The notes under the pieces are model-generated. The model saw nothing but the letters and a program-made list of their open reading frames with translations. It had not been told where the DNA came from and searched no databases. The translations under genes and the position numbers were made by a program. From NCBI GenBank assembly GCA_029570245.1, contig JAKQSH010000368.1, positions 1 to 12,563 on the forward strand: a stretch of 12,563 bases of DNA, written 5' to 3'. Shown here in pieces: positions 1-7,831 of this stretch. How positions within the stretch are numbered: position 1 is the first letter of the stretch; each line of letters begins with the position of its first letter. This DNA comes from Deltaproteobacteria bacterium. Lineage in GTDB: Bacteria > Myxococcota_A > SURF-8.

Positions 1-1461
1 GGAGTTCCCGCTGATCGGATTCTGCATATCGGGGACGACAGAGTTTCGGATTTCGAAATGCCGAAAAAAGCCGGTCTTGACGCCTGGTTTTATCTGCGCT
101 GCAAGAAAGCTGATGCAGCGTTTTCCGCGCGTTTCAACAATGGGTTGCAGCCTGTTAAGCATGATACTCCGGCTATGGCGGTATATAATGGTTTGCGTGT
201 AAAAAAGCTGTTCACCGGGCGTCCGCTGGATGAGTCTTCCATGAAAGCGGATTTCTGGTATCGCCTGGGTTATGGCAAACTTGGTTTCGTTTTTCTTGGC
301 TTTGCCTGCTGGCTGGAAGAGCAGTTGCGTCGCGAGTCTTTTGACAGAGTATATTTTCTTTCCCGCGACGGATTTTTCATCAGGCAGGTCTACGATATAG
401 TTTCGGCAGTCGGAAAAGATGCTCTGCCTTCTTCATCCTATCTGTATGTATCCAGACGATCTCTGGCTTTTGCTTTACAGAACGAGGACAATACGGAACG
501 TCTCGATCTTTTCTGCGGAGGAAGCGAAGTTCTGCCTGTTTCCGCATACCTGCGCCGCCTTGGACTTGATGCGGCTGATTACTCCGGTCAAATAAGGAAA
601 GCCGGTTTCAGCGGAGCCGATCAATTGGTAACTCCAGGACGCGATGACGAGCGCCTTAAGAAGTTGATTTCGTCTTTTTCCGGCGAAAGTGCGGACATTG
701 CTGCGGAGCAGAAAAAACTTCTGCTGCGTTATCTTGAGCAGGAAGGATTGATGGCCTGCAGGAAAGCCGCTGTCGTCGATATCGGCTGGCAGGGCAGCAT
801 GCAGAAATCTCTTGAGAAAGCGCTGGCGGAAAGTGGCTCGAAAACGCGTATTAAGGGATTTTATCTTGGCACTTTCGCCGATGCCCGCAGGCTCGGACAC
901 GACGGAAGCAGCATGATGGGTTGGCTCTGTGATTTCTCTTATCCGCAGCACATAAGAAAAACACTGCTGCGCTGTATTCCTCTGCTGGAGTTCCTGCATT
1001 CCGCCCCGCACGGCAGCGTATTGAAATATAAGGATGTTTCAGGGGTTGTAGAACCGGTTTTGGCCGGGAATGTCATTAACAGTCAACTCGAACAGGCCGC
1101 CGAAATACAGCGTGGCGCACTGGACTTTGTGCGTGACTGGCTTGAAGCGACTTCCGGTATCGAATGGATGAAACCGACGCGTGACGAAGCGTTTTCCATC
1201 CTTTCCCAGATACTTGACAAGCCGGATCGCCTTGAACTGAAATTTCTGGGTGATTTGAAGCATGTGGATTCTTTTGACGGTACGGCGGATGCCCGTTATC
1301 TGGCGAAGCCGCCGGGCTGGCCATGGCTGCTGAACGTAAAGAGGCTGCGTCGGGAATATCTGAAGAGCCACTGGAAAAAAGCTTTTGTAATGCGTCTGTT
1401 GAATGAATCGCTCTGTCTGCCTGTTGCTCTGCGGCGCAGAATAAAAAGTTGGAGTCGTTGA
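1..1461 (+). CDS. HAD-superfamily hydrolase fused to a large uncharacterised domain (COG5610-like), 5' partial
   Basis: The frame is open from base 1, and its first 30 codons encode the C-terminal end of a HAD hydrolase: an HIGDD segment (in-window residues 9-13) followed by SD (16-17), the acidic motif IV that holds Mg2+. The gene therefore begins upstream of the window, and the ATG at 58 is an internal Met, not the start. 486 residues are visible. After the HAD end comes a domain of about 400 residues with an SRDGFF motif (121-126), a VSRRS segment and DIGWQGS (260-266). I recognise this pattern from predicted HAD hydrolases of polysaccharide loci. The HAD part would be a Mg2+-dependent phosphohydrolase or phosphotransferase; the role of the second domain is unknown. 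The stop (1459-1461) lies next to the flippase start, so the two genes are probably coupled. The family call is fairly sure; the substrate is not inferable. Confidence 0.8.
   Translation, partial: GVPADRILHIGDDRVSDFEMPKKAGLDAWFYLRCKKADAAFSARFNNGLQPVKHDTPAMAVYNGLRVKKLFTGRPLDESSMKADFWYRLGYGKLGFVFLGFACWLEEQLRRESFDRVYFLSRDGFFIRQVYDIVSAVGKDALPSSSYLYVSRRSLAFALQNEDNTERLDLFCGGSEVLPVSAYLRRLGLDAADYSGQIRKAGFSGADQLVTPGRDDERLKKLISSFSGESADIAAEQKKLLLRYLEQEGLMACRKAAVVDIGWQGSMQKSLEKALAESGSKTRIKGFYLGTFADARRLGHDGSSMMGWLCDFSYPQHIRKTLLRCIPLLEFLHSAPHGSVLKYKDVSGVVEPVLAGNVINSQLEQAAEIQRGALDFVRDWLEATSGIEWMKPTRDEAFSILSQILDKPDRLELKFLGDLKHVDSFDGTADARYLAKPPGWPWLLNVKRLRREYLKSHWKKAFVMRLLNESLCLPVALRRRIKSWSR
1451..1454 (+). 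promoter_or_regulatory. Ribosome binding site of the flippase gene
   Basis: GGAG lies 9 nt before the GTG at 1464, which is why I prefer that start. The upstream in-frame TTG at 1449 overlaps the previous gene and has no Shine-Dalgarno sequence. The TTG at 1458 would have only a 3 nt spacer. Confidence 0.5.
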
Positions 1462-1463
1462 AG

Positions 1464-3062
1464 GTGTCGGAAGCGAGCAGTATCAATATTAACGAAAACA
1501 AACCGGCTTTGGCCGATAAGTGGCTGACTCTGCACGCTTTTTCCGGCACCTTCAGGCTGCTGACGCAACTCCTCGCAATGATGGTGTTGGTGCCGATAAT
1601 CATTCATTACGAAGGGCAGGAGCGTTACGGCATCTGGACGCTCTCGATGGCTATCGGGGCGCTTCTGGCGTTTCTTGAACTGGGACTGGTGCAGGCCACA
1701 AATCGCTTTTTGTCTTCTGTCGATTATCGCAGCCGCCCGCAGGAACTGGCGGACATGGCCTGTACGACATTCTGGCTGAATATTCTGTCCGGTATTTTCG
1801 TGCTTGTGGTAGGCTTGCCATTTTCGGAAGAAATCGCCCGGCTGTTTGAAGTTCCTGAAAAAGTGCGTAGTGAAGCCGGTCTGGTTATTGCGATTATGAT
1901 CTGGCGTCTGGCGCTTTCAATTCCTCTGCGTAACTTCCAGACTGCTCTGATTTCACAGCGTCTTATGGTGCGTGCGCATCTGGCGCAGGGCGTTTCCAAT
2001 CTGCTGTATTTCGCCGGCGGCGTTTATGCTCTATACATCGGAAGCGGGATTGAAGGGCTTTCGATGGTGTATCTGGTCACAATGATTGTTGAACATTCCG
2101 CATATATGATAATGAGCCGTCGGGTGCTGCCGCTGAATGTTTACCTGCCGTGGAAATTCAGAGCCGGGTTGGTTAAGCGGATACTGGAATTCTCCATGTT
2201 CGCCTGGCTGGGGCAACTTGTTTCGGTGATTTATCTCAGAGCTGGAGTGCTGTTTGTACAACTTACCTGCGGACTGGTTGCGACGGGTGCGTTCGGCCTG
2301 GCGAACCGTCTTACTTCCATAAGTTCCGAACTGGCTACACAGGTCATTTTTGCCGGAGGTCCTAAAATCGCGAAGCTGGCCGCCTCAGGTGACGAAGGCA
2401 TGCGCGAAGCCGGCTATCTGTCACTGGTGCTGGCGCGGCGCTCTGTTCTGTTGTCGGGGCCGCTGGCGGCCATCGCCTGCGGGTTGGGCTATCCGTTCCT
2501 GGTTGGCTGGGTCGGCGATGAAATGGCCGACATGGCTTATCTGCCTCTTGTTATTATGGCTTTTACGATTGCACTGGCTTCACCGTCCGCCACTGCCGGC
2601 AACGCACTGAGCCTCATGGGCGATCATCGCTGGACAAACCTTGCTACAACTGCGCTGGTTTTATTCTATGTGCCACTCACTTATATGGGCGGCGAGTTTC
2701 TGGGAATGGTCGGTGTGGCGCTTTCGGGGCTGGTTGTTAACGTCATTGTCGGTACGCCGCCTTTTTTGTACAGAATTTCGCGTCTGTGCGGATTGCCGCT
2801 TGCCATGTGGTGGCGAGAAGTCTATAAAGCGCATGTTTTGCCTTTTGGAGCTACGCTGTTTATTTCCGGTCTGTTTTATCTGTTGACTGTCGAATTCGTA
2901 CCGCGCGGGCGTTACTGGATGCTTGCTTCTGCCTGTGGCGGGACTCTTCTTGGAATTATGTATATTCTTACGTATTTCAGATTCACCGCCCCTCCAAACG
3001 AAAGGGCGGTTCTGGATAAATTTGTGAGTAAGATTTTTGGTGCGGAAAGAGGCGGCAAATAA
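1464..3062 (+). CDS. Polysaccharide/O-antigen flippase, Wzx-like (MATE/MVF superfamily)
   Basis: This is an integral inner-membrane protein of about 532 residues with 12-14 hydrophobic segments spread over the whole length, the size and topology usual for Wzx-type flippases (450-550 residues). The first segment follows a polar stretch of about 25-30 residues. A YGIWTL motif after segment 1, then a long hydrophobic segment leading into a polar loop, are typical of polysaccharide biosynthesis export proteins. The family moves undecaprenyl-pyrophosphate-linked oligosaccharides across the cytoplasmic membrane. GTG 1464 is chosen as start because of the GGAG 9 nt upstream; TTG 1449 would add five residues and overlap the preceding gene by 13 nt. 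The stop is followed immediately by the ATG of the next gene, so this is one operon. The family is clear; substrate specificity cannot be read from sequence. Confidence 0.88.
   Translation: MSEASSININENKPALADKWLTLHAFSGTFRLLTQLLAMMVLVPIIIHYEGQERYGIWTLSMAIGALLAFLELGLVQATNRFLSSVDYRSRPQELADMACTTFWLNILSGIFVLVVGLPFSEEIARLFEVPEKVRSEAGLVIAIMIWRLALSIPLRNFQTALISQRLMVRAHLAQGVSNLLYFAGGVYALYIGSGIEGLSMVYLVTMIVEHSAYMIMSRRVLPLNVYLPWKFRAGLVKRILEFSMFAWLGQLVSVIYLRAGVLFVQLTCGLVATGAFGLANRLTSISSELATQVIFAGGPKIAKLAASGDEGMREAGYLSLVLARRSVLLSGPLAAIACGLGYPFLVGWVGDEMADMAYLPLVIMAFTIALASPSATAGNALSLMGDHRWTNLATTALVLFYVPLTYMGGEFLGMVGVALSGLVVNVIVGTPPFLYRISRLCGLPLAMWWREVYKAHVLPFGATLFISGLFYLLTVEFVPRGRYWMLASACGGTLLGIMYILTYFRFTAPPNERAVLDKFVSKIFGAERGGK
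3048..3052 (+). promoter_or_regulatory. Ribosome binding site of the single-domain acyltransferase
   Basis: AGAGG sits 10 nt upstream of the ATG at 3063, inside the last codons of the flippase gene. It supports that ATG as the start even though it directly abuts the flippase stop codon. Confidence 0.5.
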
Positions 3063-4208
3063 ATGCGGCGTTGCAGAATAAGCACTCTTAAAAACGAATC
3101 CGCCTGGCTGGCGGTGGAAAAGCAACTGAGAGACTTCGAAGCTTTCTGCTCGCCGGACTGTTATATGAACTGGAATTATCAGTTTTCAATATGGAAGGCT
3201 CTTTATCGCGGAAAAACCGCGTATCTTATCGAATTTTTCGATGGCGGTCTGTGTGTCGGAGCGGCGTTTCTGCTCGAAGATTCACAGCGCCGCAAGGGTT
3301 TGAATTTCCGCATTCTGCGCAGCATGGATTTCGCAGTAATGCAAATGCCGCCGCTTATGATGCGGCGCGGCTTCGAAGATGCGGCGCTTAAAGCATTTTC
3401 AGCCTCGCGATTCGCCATTGCGCGCAAATGCGGGGCCGATCTTGTCGCTTTGTATAAAATCGAAAAGACAAGCGGTGAAAAATTGCTAAGCGCCCTGAAA
3501 ACCTTCGGACTGGCAGGACGCTCGAAAGTCTTCAATACAAATTACCAGGTTGAGACATACGAAGGCATTGAAGCCTATATACAATCGAAAACCCGTAAAA
3601 CGGTATATAATATCCGCCGTGCCGCAAGGCAGCTGTCTGAAACTCTTGGGGTTGAACCTCAGCTGCTGCGCCTTCGCGGCGATGTTTTCGGGCAGGAGGA
3701 ATTCCGCGAAAAGTGGAAGCTCTTTCAGGCTATTCGTTCCAGATCATGGCAGATGGAAGATGCCGGAGAACGAGGGTCAGAATACTCAAGGATGATTGAA
3801 AATTTCTTCTCTGATGTTCTGTCCGAATGGAGCCGGAAAGGCTGGCTTGATCTGGCTCTGCTTATGGCAGGAGAGCGCGTTCTGGCCGGGCAGGTGAATG
3901 CCATAATTGGCGATGAGCAGTGGGTCATACTAATGGCCTTCGATCAGGAACTTAGAAATTTTTCGCCCGGACGCGTTCTGTTTTATTATCAGTTGCAGGA
4001 TGCCTGGAGTCGTGGTGACCGTAGAATCATAATGGGTGGTGCATCGGAAACAGGCAAAAGCATCTGGTCCAACCGCGAAGACGATACGTTGACGATTGAA
4101 TTTCCTCTGTATTCGGTTAAGGGTGTTCTGTGGTCGCTGTCGGATGCGCCGCAGAAAATAAGAAACGGAATGCAAAAATACCTGCGGAGGGACGGTGTCG
4201 GCAAATAA
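3063..4208 (+). CDS. CelD/BcsL-like GNAT-fold acyltransferase, single domain
   Basis: The 381-residue soluble protein resembles the GNAT family linked to exopolysaccharide and cellulose acylation (Acetyltransf_6, CelD/BcsL, related to FemAB folds). Visible motifs in order are LRSMD (85-89), CGADLVALY, a basic stretch rich in R and K near 175-190, LRLRGDV, RSRSWQ (225-230), EWSRKGWLDL, and RGDR...MGG (317-326). The C-terminal half follows the family pattern of a GNAT beta sheet, with 'GWLDLALLMAGERVLAGQ' leading to an 'AFDQEL..FSPG' turn. It probably transfers an acyl (acetyl or aminoacyl) group to a sugar or lipid-linked intermediate in the cytoplasm. It starts on the base after the flippase stop and overlaps the next gene by 14 nt. 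The next gene contains two diverged copies of the same domain. The superfamily is well supported; donor and acceptor are unknown. Confidence 0.75.
   Translation: MRRCRISTLKNESAWLAVEKQLRDFEAFCSPDCYMNWNYQFSIWKALYRGKTAYLIEFFDGGLCVGAAFLLEDSQRRKGLNFRILRSMDFAVMQMPPLMMRRGFEDAALKAFSASRFAIARKCGADLVALYKIEKTSGEKLLSALKTFGLAGRSKVFNTNYQVETYEGIEAYIQSKTRKTVYNIRRAARQLSETLGVEPQLLRLRGDVFGQEEFREKWKLFQAIRSRSWQMEDAGERGSEYSRMIENFFSDVLSEWSRKGWLDLALLMAGERVLAGQVNAIIGDEQWVILMAFDQELRNFSPGRVLFYYQLQDAWSRGDRRIIMGGASETGKSIWSNREDDTLTIEFPLYSVKGVLWSLSDAPQKIRNGMQKYLRRDGVGK
4186..4190 (+). promoter_or_regulatory. Ribosome binding site of the double acyltransferase
   Basis: GGAGG lies 4 nt before the GTG at 4195, within the end of the preceding gene. 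The spacing is short but no other start nearby is better placed, so the 14 nt overlap of the two genes looks real. Confidence 0.5.
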
Positions 4209-6549
4209 AAACAAATATAGTCTGCATGCCGAAAAGTTGCTGAATGACGCCGACTGGCGCAACTCCGGAAGGGTTTTCGACAGGATAGAAAAGGCTGCGG
4301 AGCAGAATCCATGGACTACCTGGCGACATTTTGATCTTGTGCGCCGGATGGTCTATCCTAATTCGCCCTACTGGTTTGTTGTTATCACGGAGAATGGTCT
4401 GCCGATAGCTGCGACCGTGTATCGTGAAGAAATCAGCCGCCGCAGCGGCTTGCCGTTTAAAACTTTGCGCAGCCTGGACTGGGGCGCCGCCTGCATGCCT
4501 GCCATAATTTCGAAGCTGGAATACAAAAACAGCATGCCCGGTATATTCGTCGGCCTGCTTGGAGAACTGCATCGCCGTACCGGTGCGCAACTGCTGTGCC
4601 TGTCTCAGATTTCATCGGCTTATTGCGACGGGCTTATTAATTATCTTGATTCCGTAAATCTTGCTCACAAGCGAGTCGAAATTACGCGCAATCAGATAAT
4701 TGACCTTAAAACGCTGTCAAACGATTCTTCGTTGAACAAAAAAATCCGCAATCTGCGTCGCAACGACAAAAACATACTGGAAGAGACAGGGCTTGAGACA
4801 CGTTTCGTCCGCCTGCGCGGAGATGTCTGGGACGAAATTCAGAAAAGCGGTTTATGGGAGCAGTATTTGAGGCTCTGGCGCAAGTCGTGGCAGAGTTCAT
4901 ACCATGACCGTTCTAATGAACATGGCGCGGTGCAGGGTCTTAACTATATTACCGAATCGCTGCCTGAGTGGAGCCGGCGCGGCTGGATAGACTTATGCAT
5001 GTATATGCTGGGCGACAAGGCGCTTTCGAGTTACCTCAATCTGCATGTTGACGGCAGACTGTGGCTGCTTACGACGTATTACGACGATGAGTTTTCACGA
5101 CACAGCGCAGGTTCAAGCGTTCTGCTCAACAGCATTCTTGACAGTCGCGAGCGTGGCGACAGATATGTGAATTTCGGCGGTGAAGCGATTGAATGGAAAA
5201 AACGCTGGACCAATCTTGAAGAACCGGTGTACAGGCTTGAACTCGGCCTTGGCGGAGCACTGGGCCTGGCATGGAAAATTCAGCAGCTGCGCAGGAGCAA
5301 TTGCGAGAGAATCGAAGAAGAACGTCTGCACAAAATTCAGAGCCGCAAGGATTATGAGCGGATGCTGGTCGGACAGGGCACAAGCGATGCACCGGAGAAA
5401 AAAACACAGTGCCTGAGTGAGATTCGCGCGACCCAACTGGATTGCGAGGAAAAATGGCTGTCGGTAAAAGAGCGTGTCGAAAAACTTGAGAAAAAGGCCG
5501 CCGTTAATCCCTGGTCTTCCTGGGCGCACTACCACGAACTGTGGCAGGTTTTTTTCAGGGAACGCCGGGTCTGGTTTCTGGAGTTTCCTGTTAAGGACTG
5601 CGAAAGTTCCGATATTGCAGCGGCTGCTTTTTTTATGGAAGAACAGGAGCAGCGCGGGCCGTTTGTCATAAAAAAACTGCGCAGTATGGATCAGATGGCC
5701 ATGCGGATTCCTCCTCTGATAATAGCTGCCGGAATGGAAGAAAAGACGGCCTGCACCTTTTCACTTTCGTTGCGGAAGATTGCACGGCTTACCGGCTGCG
5801 ATTATCTGGCGCTTTACCGGCAGGACGCTGCAGGAATCGAAAACCTCTGCCGTGCCTTGAAGCTGGAAGGTGCAATATTTGAAAGGCGTGTCTTTACTTA
5901 CGATCAGATTGTAAGCATGCCTGAAAATTTCGAAGACTACCATAATTCGCTCAACAGCCTTATTCTGGGCAACATCGACAAAAAATACCTGCGAAAAATA
6001 CGGCGGGATTTTCCGGATTCGTTCGAGATCGAATTCAGGCGTTTCAGTCCGGCCAACATCGCCCGTCTGGGGCCGATGTGGGCAGAATTCGACGAACTGC
6101 GGCGCAGATCGTGGCAGTACGAAAACACCGAGTCTAAAGGTCTGGCCGATACAAACGCCGTTTCGGAATATTTCACAAGGGCTGCTGTTGTGTGGGCCGA
6201 GCGTGGCATGCTTGACCTATGTCTGATGCGTCTTGGTGGAAAATGCACCGCCGGATTGCTGGCACTGTCTACACCCAATAAATATTACGGTCTTCTGACC
6301 GCTTATGACAGGGAATACAAGCTTTACGGCTGCGGGCTGATGGCTCTGCACGAGTTGCTGAAGCAGGCGCATGCTCGCGGAGACAGGAACTTAACGATGG
6401 GAGGGGAAGGTTCAAGCTGGAAGGCCGACTGGGCTCCGGGTACAGAACCGGTTTATCAGCTGGAGCTGAGTCTGGGGAGTATTAAGGGCGATTTGCGCGG
6501 ACTCCTGAAAAAACTTAGAAAAAGCTCCTCCGACGATCCGGTCAGATAA
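4195..6549 (+). CDS. Tandem-fused double CelD/BcsL-like GNAT acyltransferase
   Basis: This 784-residue protein is two copies of the domain found in the preceding gene, joined by a charged, probably helical linker (about 365-430). The N-terminal unit carries NPWTTW, LRSLDW (91-96), LRGDVW, RKSWQ (229-233), EWSRRGWIDL and RGDR...FGGE (320-330). The C-terminal unit repeats NPWSSW, LRSMD (495-499), RRRSWQ (636-641), WAERGMLDL and RGDR...MGGE (728-738). Distance from the SWQ Trp to the RGDR Arg is 88 residues in both halves and in the single-domain neighbour. The usual family member is about 350-400 residues, so this is a true fusion. Inferred role is cytoplasmic acylation of a polysaccharide precursor, possibly with two acceptor positions or one half degenerate. 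The GTG start is supported by GGAGG. The stop abuts the stop of the convergent regulator gene. Confidence 0.75.
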   Translation: MSANKNKYSLHAEKLLNDADWRNSGRVFDRIEKAAEQNPWTTWRHFDLVRRMVYPNSPYWFVVITENGLPIAATVYREEISRRSGLPFKTLRSLDWGAACMPAIISKLEYKNSMPGIFVGLLGELHRRTGAQLLCLSQISSAYCDGLINYLDSVNLAHKRVEITRNQIIDLKTLSNDSSLNKKIRNLRRNDKNILEETGLETRFVRLRGDVWDEIQKSGLWEQYLRLWRKSWQSSYHDRSNEHGAVQGLNYITESLPEWSRRGWIDLCMYMLGDKALSSYLNLHVDGRLWLLTTYYDDEFSRHSAGSSVLLNSILDSRERGDRYVNFGGEAIEWKKRWTNLEEPVYRLELGLGGALGLAWKIQQLRRSNCERIEEERLHKIQSRKDYERMLVGQGTSDAPEKKTQCLSEIRATQLDCEEKWLSVKERVEKLEKKAAVNPWSSWAHYHELWQVFFRERRVWFLEFPVKDCESSDIAAAAFFMEEQEQRGPFVIKKLRSMDQMAMRIPPLIIAAGMEEKTACTFSLSLRKIARLTGCDYLALYRQDAAGIENLCRALKLEGAIFERRVFTYDQIVSMPENFEDYHNSLNSLILGNIDKKYLRKIRRDFPDSFEIEFRRFSPANIARLGPMWAEFDELRRRSWQYENTESKGLADTNAVSEYFTRAAVVWAERGMLDLCLMRLGGKCTAGLLALSTPNKYYGLLTAYDREYKLYGCGLMALHELLKQAHARGDRNLTMGGEGSSWKADWAPGTEPVYQLELSLGSIKGDLRGLLKKLRKSSSDDPVR

Positions 6550-7725
6550 TCATTTTCCCAGTAAAGATACTCCAAGCGCAAGCAGGCTGATGTCGTCGTT
6601 CTGTTCCGTCTCCTTACGGAATTCCATGAGAGAGTTTATCAGAATCTTTACGTTTTCTTCCGTCTGACGCTTATGCCCTTTTGACAATACGTTAATCATT
6701 CTATGAACTCCGAATTGTTCTTCCCGGTTGTTTTCGGCATCTGCAAGTCCATCTGAATAAACGAAAATCTGGTCGCCGTGTTTCAATTGGACCAGACCTT
6801 CGGTATATTCGATATTTTCCAGCAGTCCGATGGGCGGGTTGTCGTTTTCGAGAAAATTAACTCCGTCGCCGCTGAGCAGAATCGGGCGCGGGTGTCCGGC
6901 TCGTACCCAGCGCAGCGTCATATCTGAGCTGTTGATTATTCCATACAGAAGCGTGAAATATTTGTCCTCGTCAGCGTCGCTTACCAGAAACCTCCGGTTG
7001 AGTTCCGCCGCCAGTTCCGACGGAGACAGCAGGCATTCTTCTCCGTTGTCTTTGCGGTTTTTCAGAATTCCGCCGTGAATAATTGAAGGTCGCATCAGGT
7101 GACTCAGAGTGGCTGTCAGCAGTGCCGCCGAAAGACCGTGTCCGGCTACGTCTATCATATAAAAGCCAGTATTGACTTTATCCAGTTTCAGAACGTTGAA
7201 GAAATCTCCGCCGACATATACCCAAGGCTTGAAATACCAGTTGAGGCTTACATTGTTTATGCGCAGATTCTGCTCCGGCAACATGTTTTCGAGTGTTGCA
7301 GCCGCCTTCTTGAGCTCTGTTTTCATGCGTCTGTTGGACGCCGCAAGATTGCGTTCCAGTTCAACGATTCTCGCGCCGGCCTTAAGACGTGCTTTGAGTT
7401 CCGAGGGTTCGAATGGCTTTTCGATGTAATCGTCAGCGCCTTTTTCAAGGCCGTGAGGCAGATATTCTTTGCTGTCAAGCGATGTCAACAGAATTACGTA
7501 GGCGTAGTGGCCTTTTCTGAAAGTGCGAATATTTCTGACCAGTTGCGCCCCGTCCATGCGAGGCATCATCCAGTCTGTGATTACGATATCGAAATCCTCC
7601 AGCTGGAAAAGCTCCCAGGCGTCTTCTCCGTCGCAGGCCGATTTACACTCGTAACCCCATTTGGGCAGCGACAGTTCAAGCATTCGTCTGGTAATGTTGT
7701 CGTCTTCGGCCAGCAGAACTTTCAT
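6550..7725 (-). CDS. Response regulator with SpoIIE/PP2C-type serine phosphatase output (RsbU/HsbR-like)
   Basis: The 391-residue protein has an N-terminal receiver domain (1-120) with acidic pocket D8/D9, phospho-acceptor D51 in the TDWMMP motif, T81 and K103 in the KPFEPSE motif: a complete set. A helical, probably coiled-coil segment (about 120-150) links it to a PPM/SpoIIE phosphatase domain with GGD (172-174), DVAGHG (192-197), YSDGLADA (323-330) and NDD (376-378), which together hold the two metal ions. Known relatives dephosphorylate anti-sigma-factor antagonists (STAS proteins) in partner switching; phosphorylation of the receiver controls activity. No STAS protein, anti-sigma kinase or sensor kinase is visible here, so partners lie elsewhere. 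It is transcribed against both flanking blocks from the AT-rich divergent region. GGAGG lies 14 nt before the ATG, rather far. Identification is secure; the target is unknown. Confidence 0.93.
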   Translation of the reverse strand: MKVLLAEDDNITRRMLELSLPKWGYECKSACDGEDAWELFQLEDFDIVITDWMMPRMDGAQLVRNIRTFRKGHYAYVILLTSLDSKEYLPHGLEKGADDYIEKPFEPSELKARLKAGARIVELERNLAASNRRMKTELKKAAATLENMLPEQNLRINNVSLNWYFKPWVYVGGDFFNVLKLDKVNTGFYMIDVAGHGLSAALLTATLSHLMRPSIIHGGILKNRKDNGEECLLSPSELAAELNRRFLVSDADEDKYFTLLYGIINSSDMTLRWVRAGHPRPILLSGDGVNFLENDNPPIGLLENIEYTEGLVQLKHGDQIFVYSDGLADAENNREEQFGVHRMINVLSKGHKRQTEENVKILINSLMEFRKETEQNDDISLLALGVSLLGK

Positions 7726-7739
7726 TTATGGTAAAAAAA

Positions 7740-7744
7740 CCTCC
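7740..7744 (-). promoter_or_regulatory. Ribosome binding site of the regulator gene
   Basis: On the minus strand GGAGG precedes the ATG (7723-7725) by 14 nt, longer than the usual 5-10. No alternative in-frame start is seen between them, so expression may be weak or the spacing tolerated. Confidence 0.4.
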
Positions 7745-7807
7745 AACTTGAACATCTAAAAAATTCTATTTAAGATAGATATTCCTCGATTTTTGCGTTC
7801 TTTATTG

Positions 7808-7813
7808 TATAAT
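7808..7813 (+). promoter_or_regulatory. Candidate -10 element for the right-hand operon
   Basis: A perfect TATAAT lies 56 bp before the ATG at 7870. No good -35 is present at 16-18 bp; TTGCGT (7793-7798) is only 9 bp away, so activation by a regulator or another sigma factor is possible. It overlaps the -10 candidate on the opposite strand. Confidence 0.35.
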
Positions 7814-7814
7814 A

Positions 7815-7831
7815 TGCATTAATTTAATGCA
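7815..7831. promoter_or_regulatory. 17 bp palindrome, possible operator between divergent genes
   Basis: TGCATTAA and TTAATGCA form perfect 8 bp inverted arms around a single T. The site covers most of the minus-strand -35 candidate and sits just downstream of the plus-strand TATAAT, so one bound dimer could affect both directions. In DNA of about 23% GC some palindromes arise by chance, but an 8 bp perfect arm is notable. Confidence 0.4.

Noticed and set aside
475..1607. Long minus-strand open frames opposite the HAD and flippase genes
   Set aside because: Their products have low-complexity, basic composition with no recognisable domain, and they lie fully antisense to genes with clear families.
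5392..5408. A-run in the linker of the double acyltransferase as a possible frameshift or former gene junction
   Set aside because: The frame is open through the linker and both halves keep intact motifs in the same frame; there is no stop or Shine-Dalgarno-start pair suggesting two genes.
7099..7734. 211-codon plus-strand frame opposite the response regulator
   Set aside because: It is antisense to a gene with every receiver and PP2C motif intact, and its product resembles no family I know.
7765..7779. TCTAT-TTAAG-ATAGA dyad in the leader of the regulator gene
   Set aside because: Arms are only 5 bp, all but one pair A-T, in very AT-rich DNA; too weak for a terminator or a confident operator.
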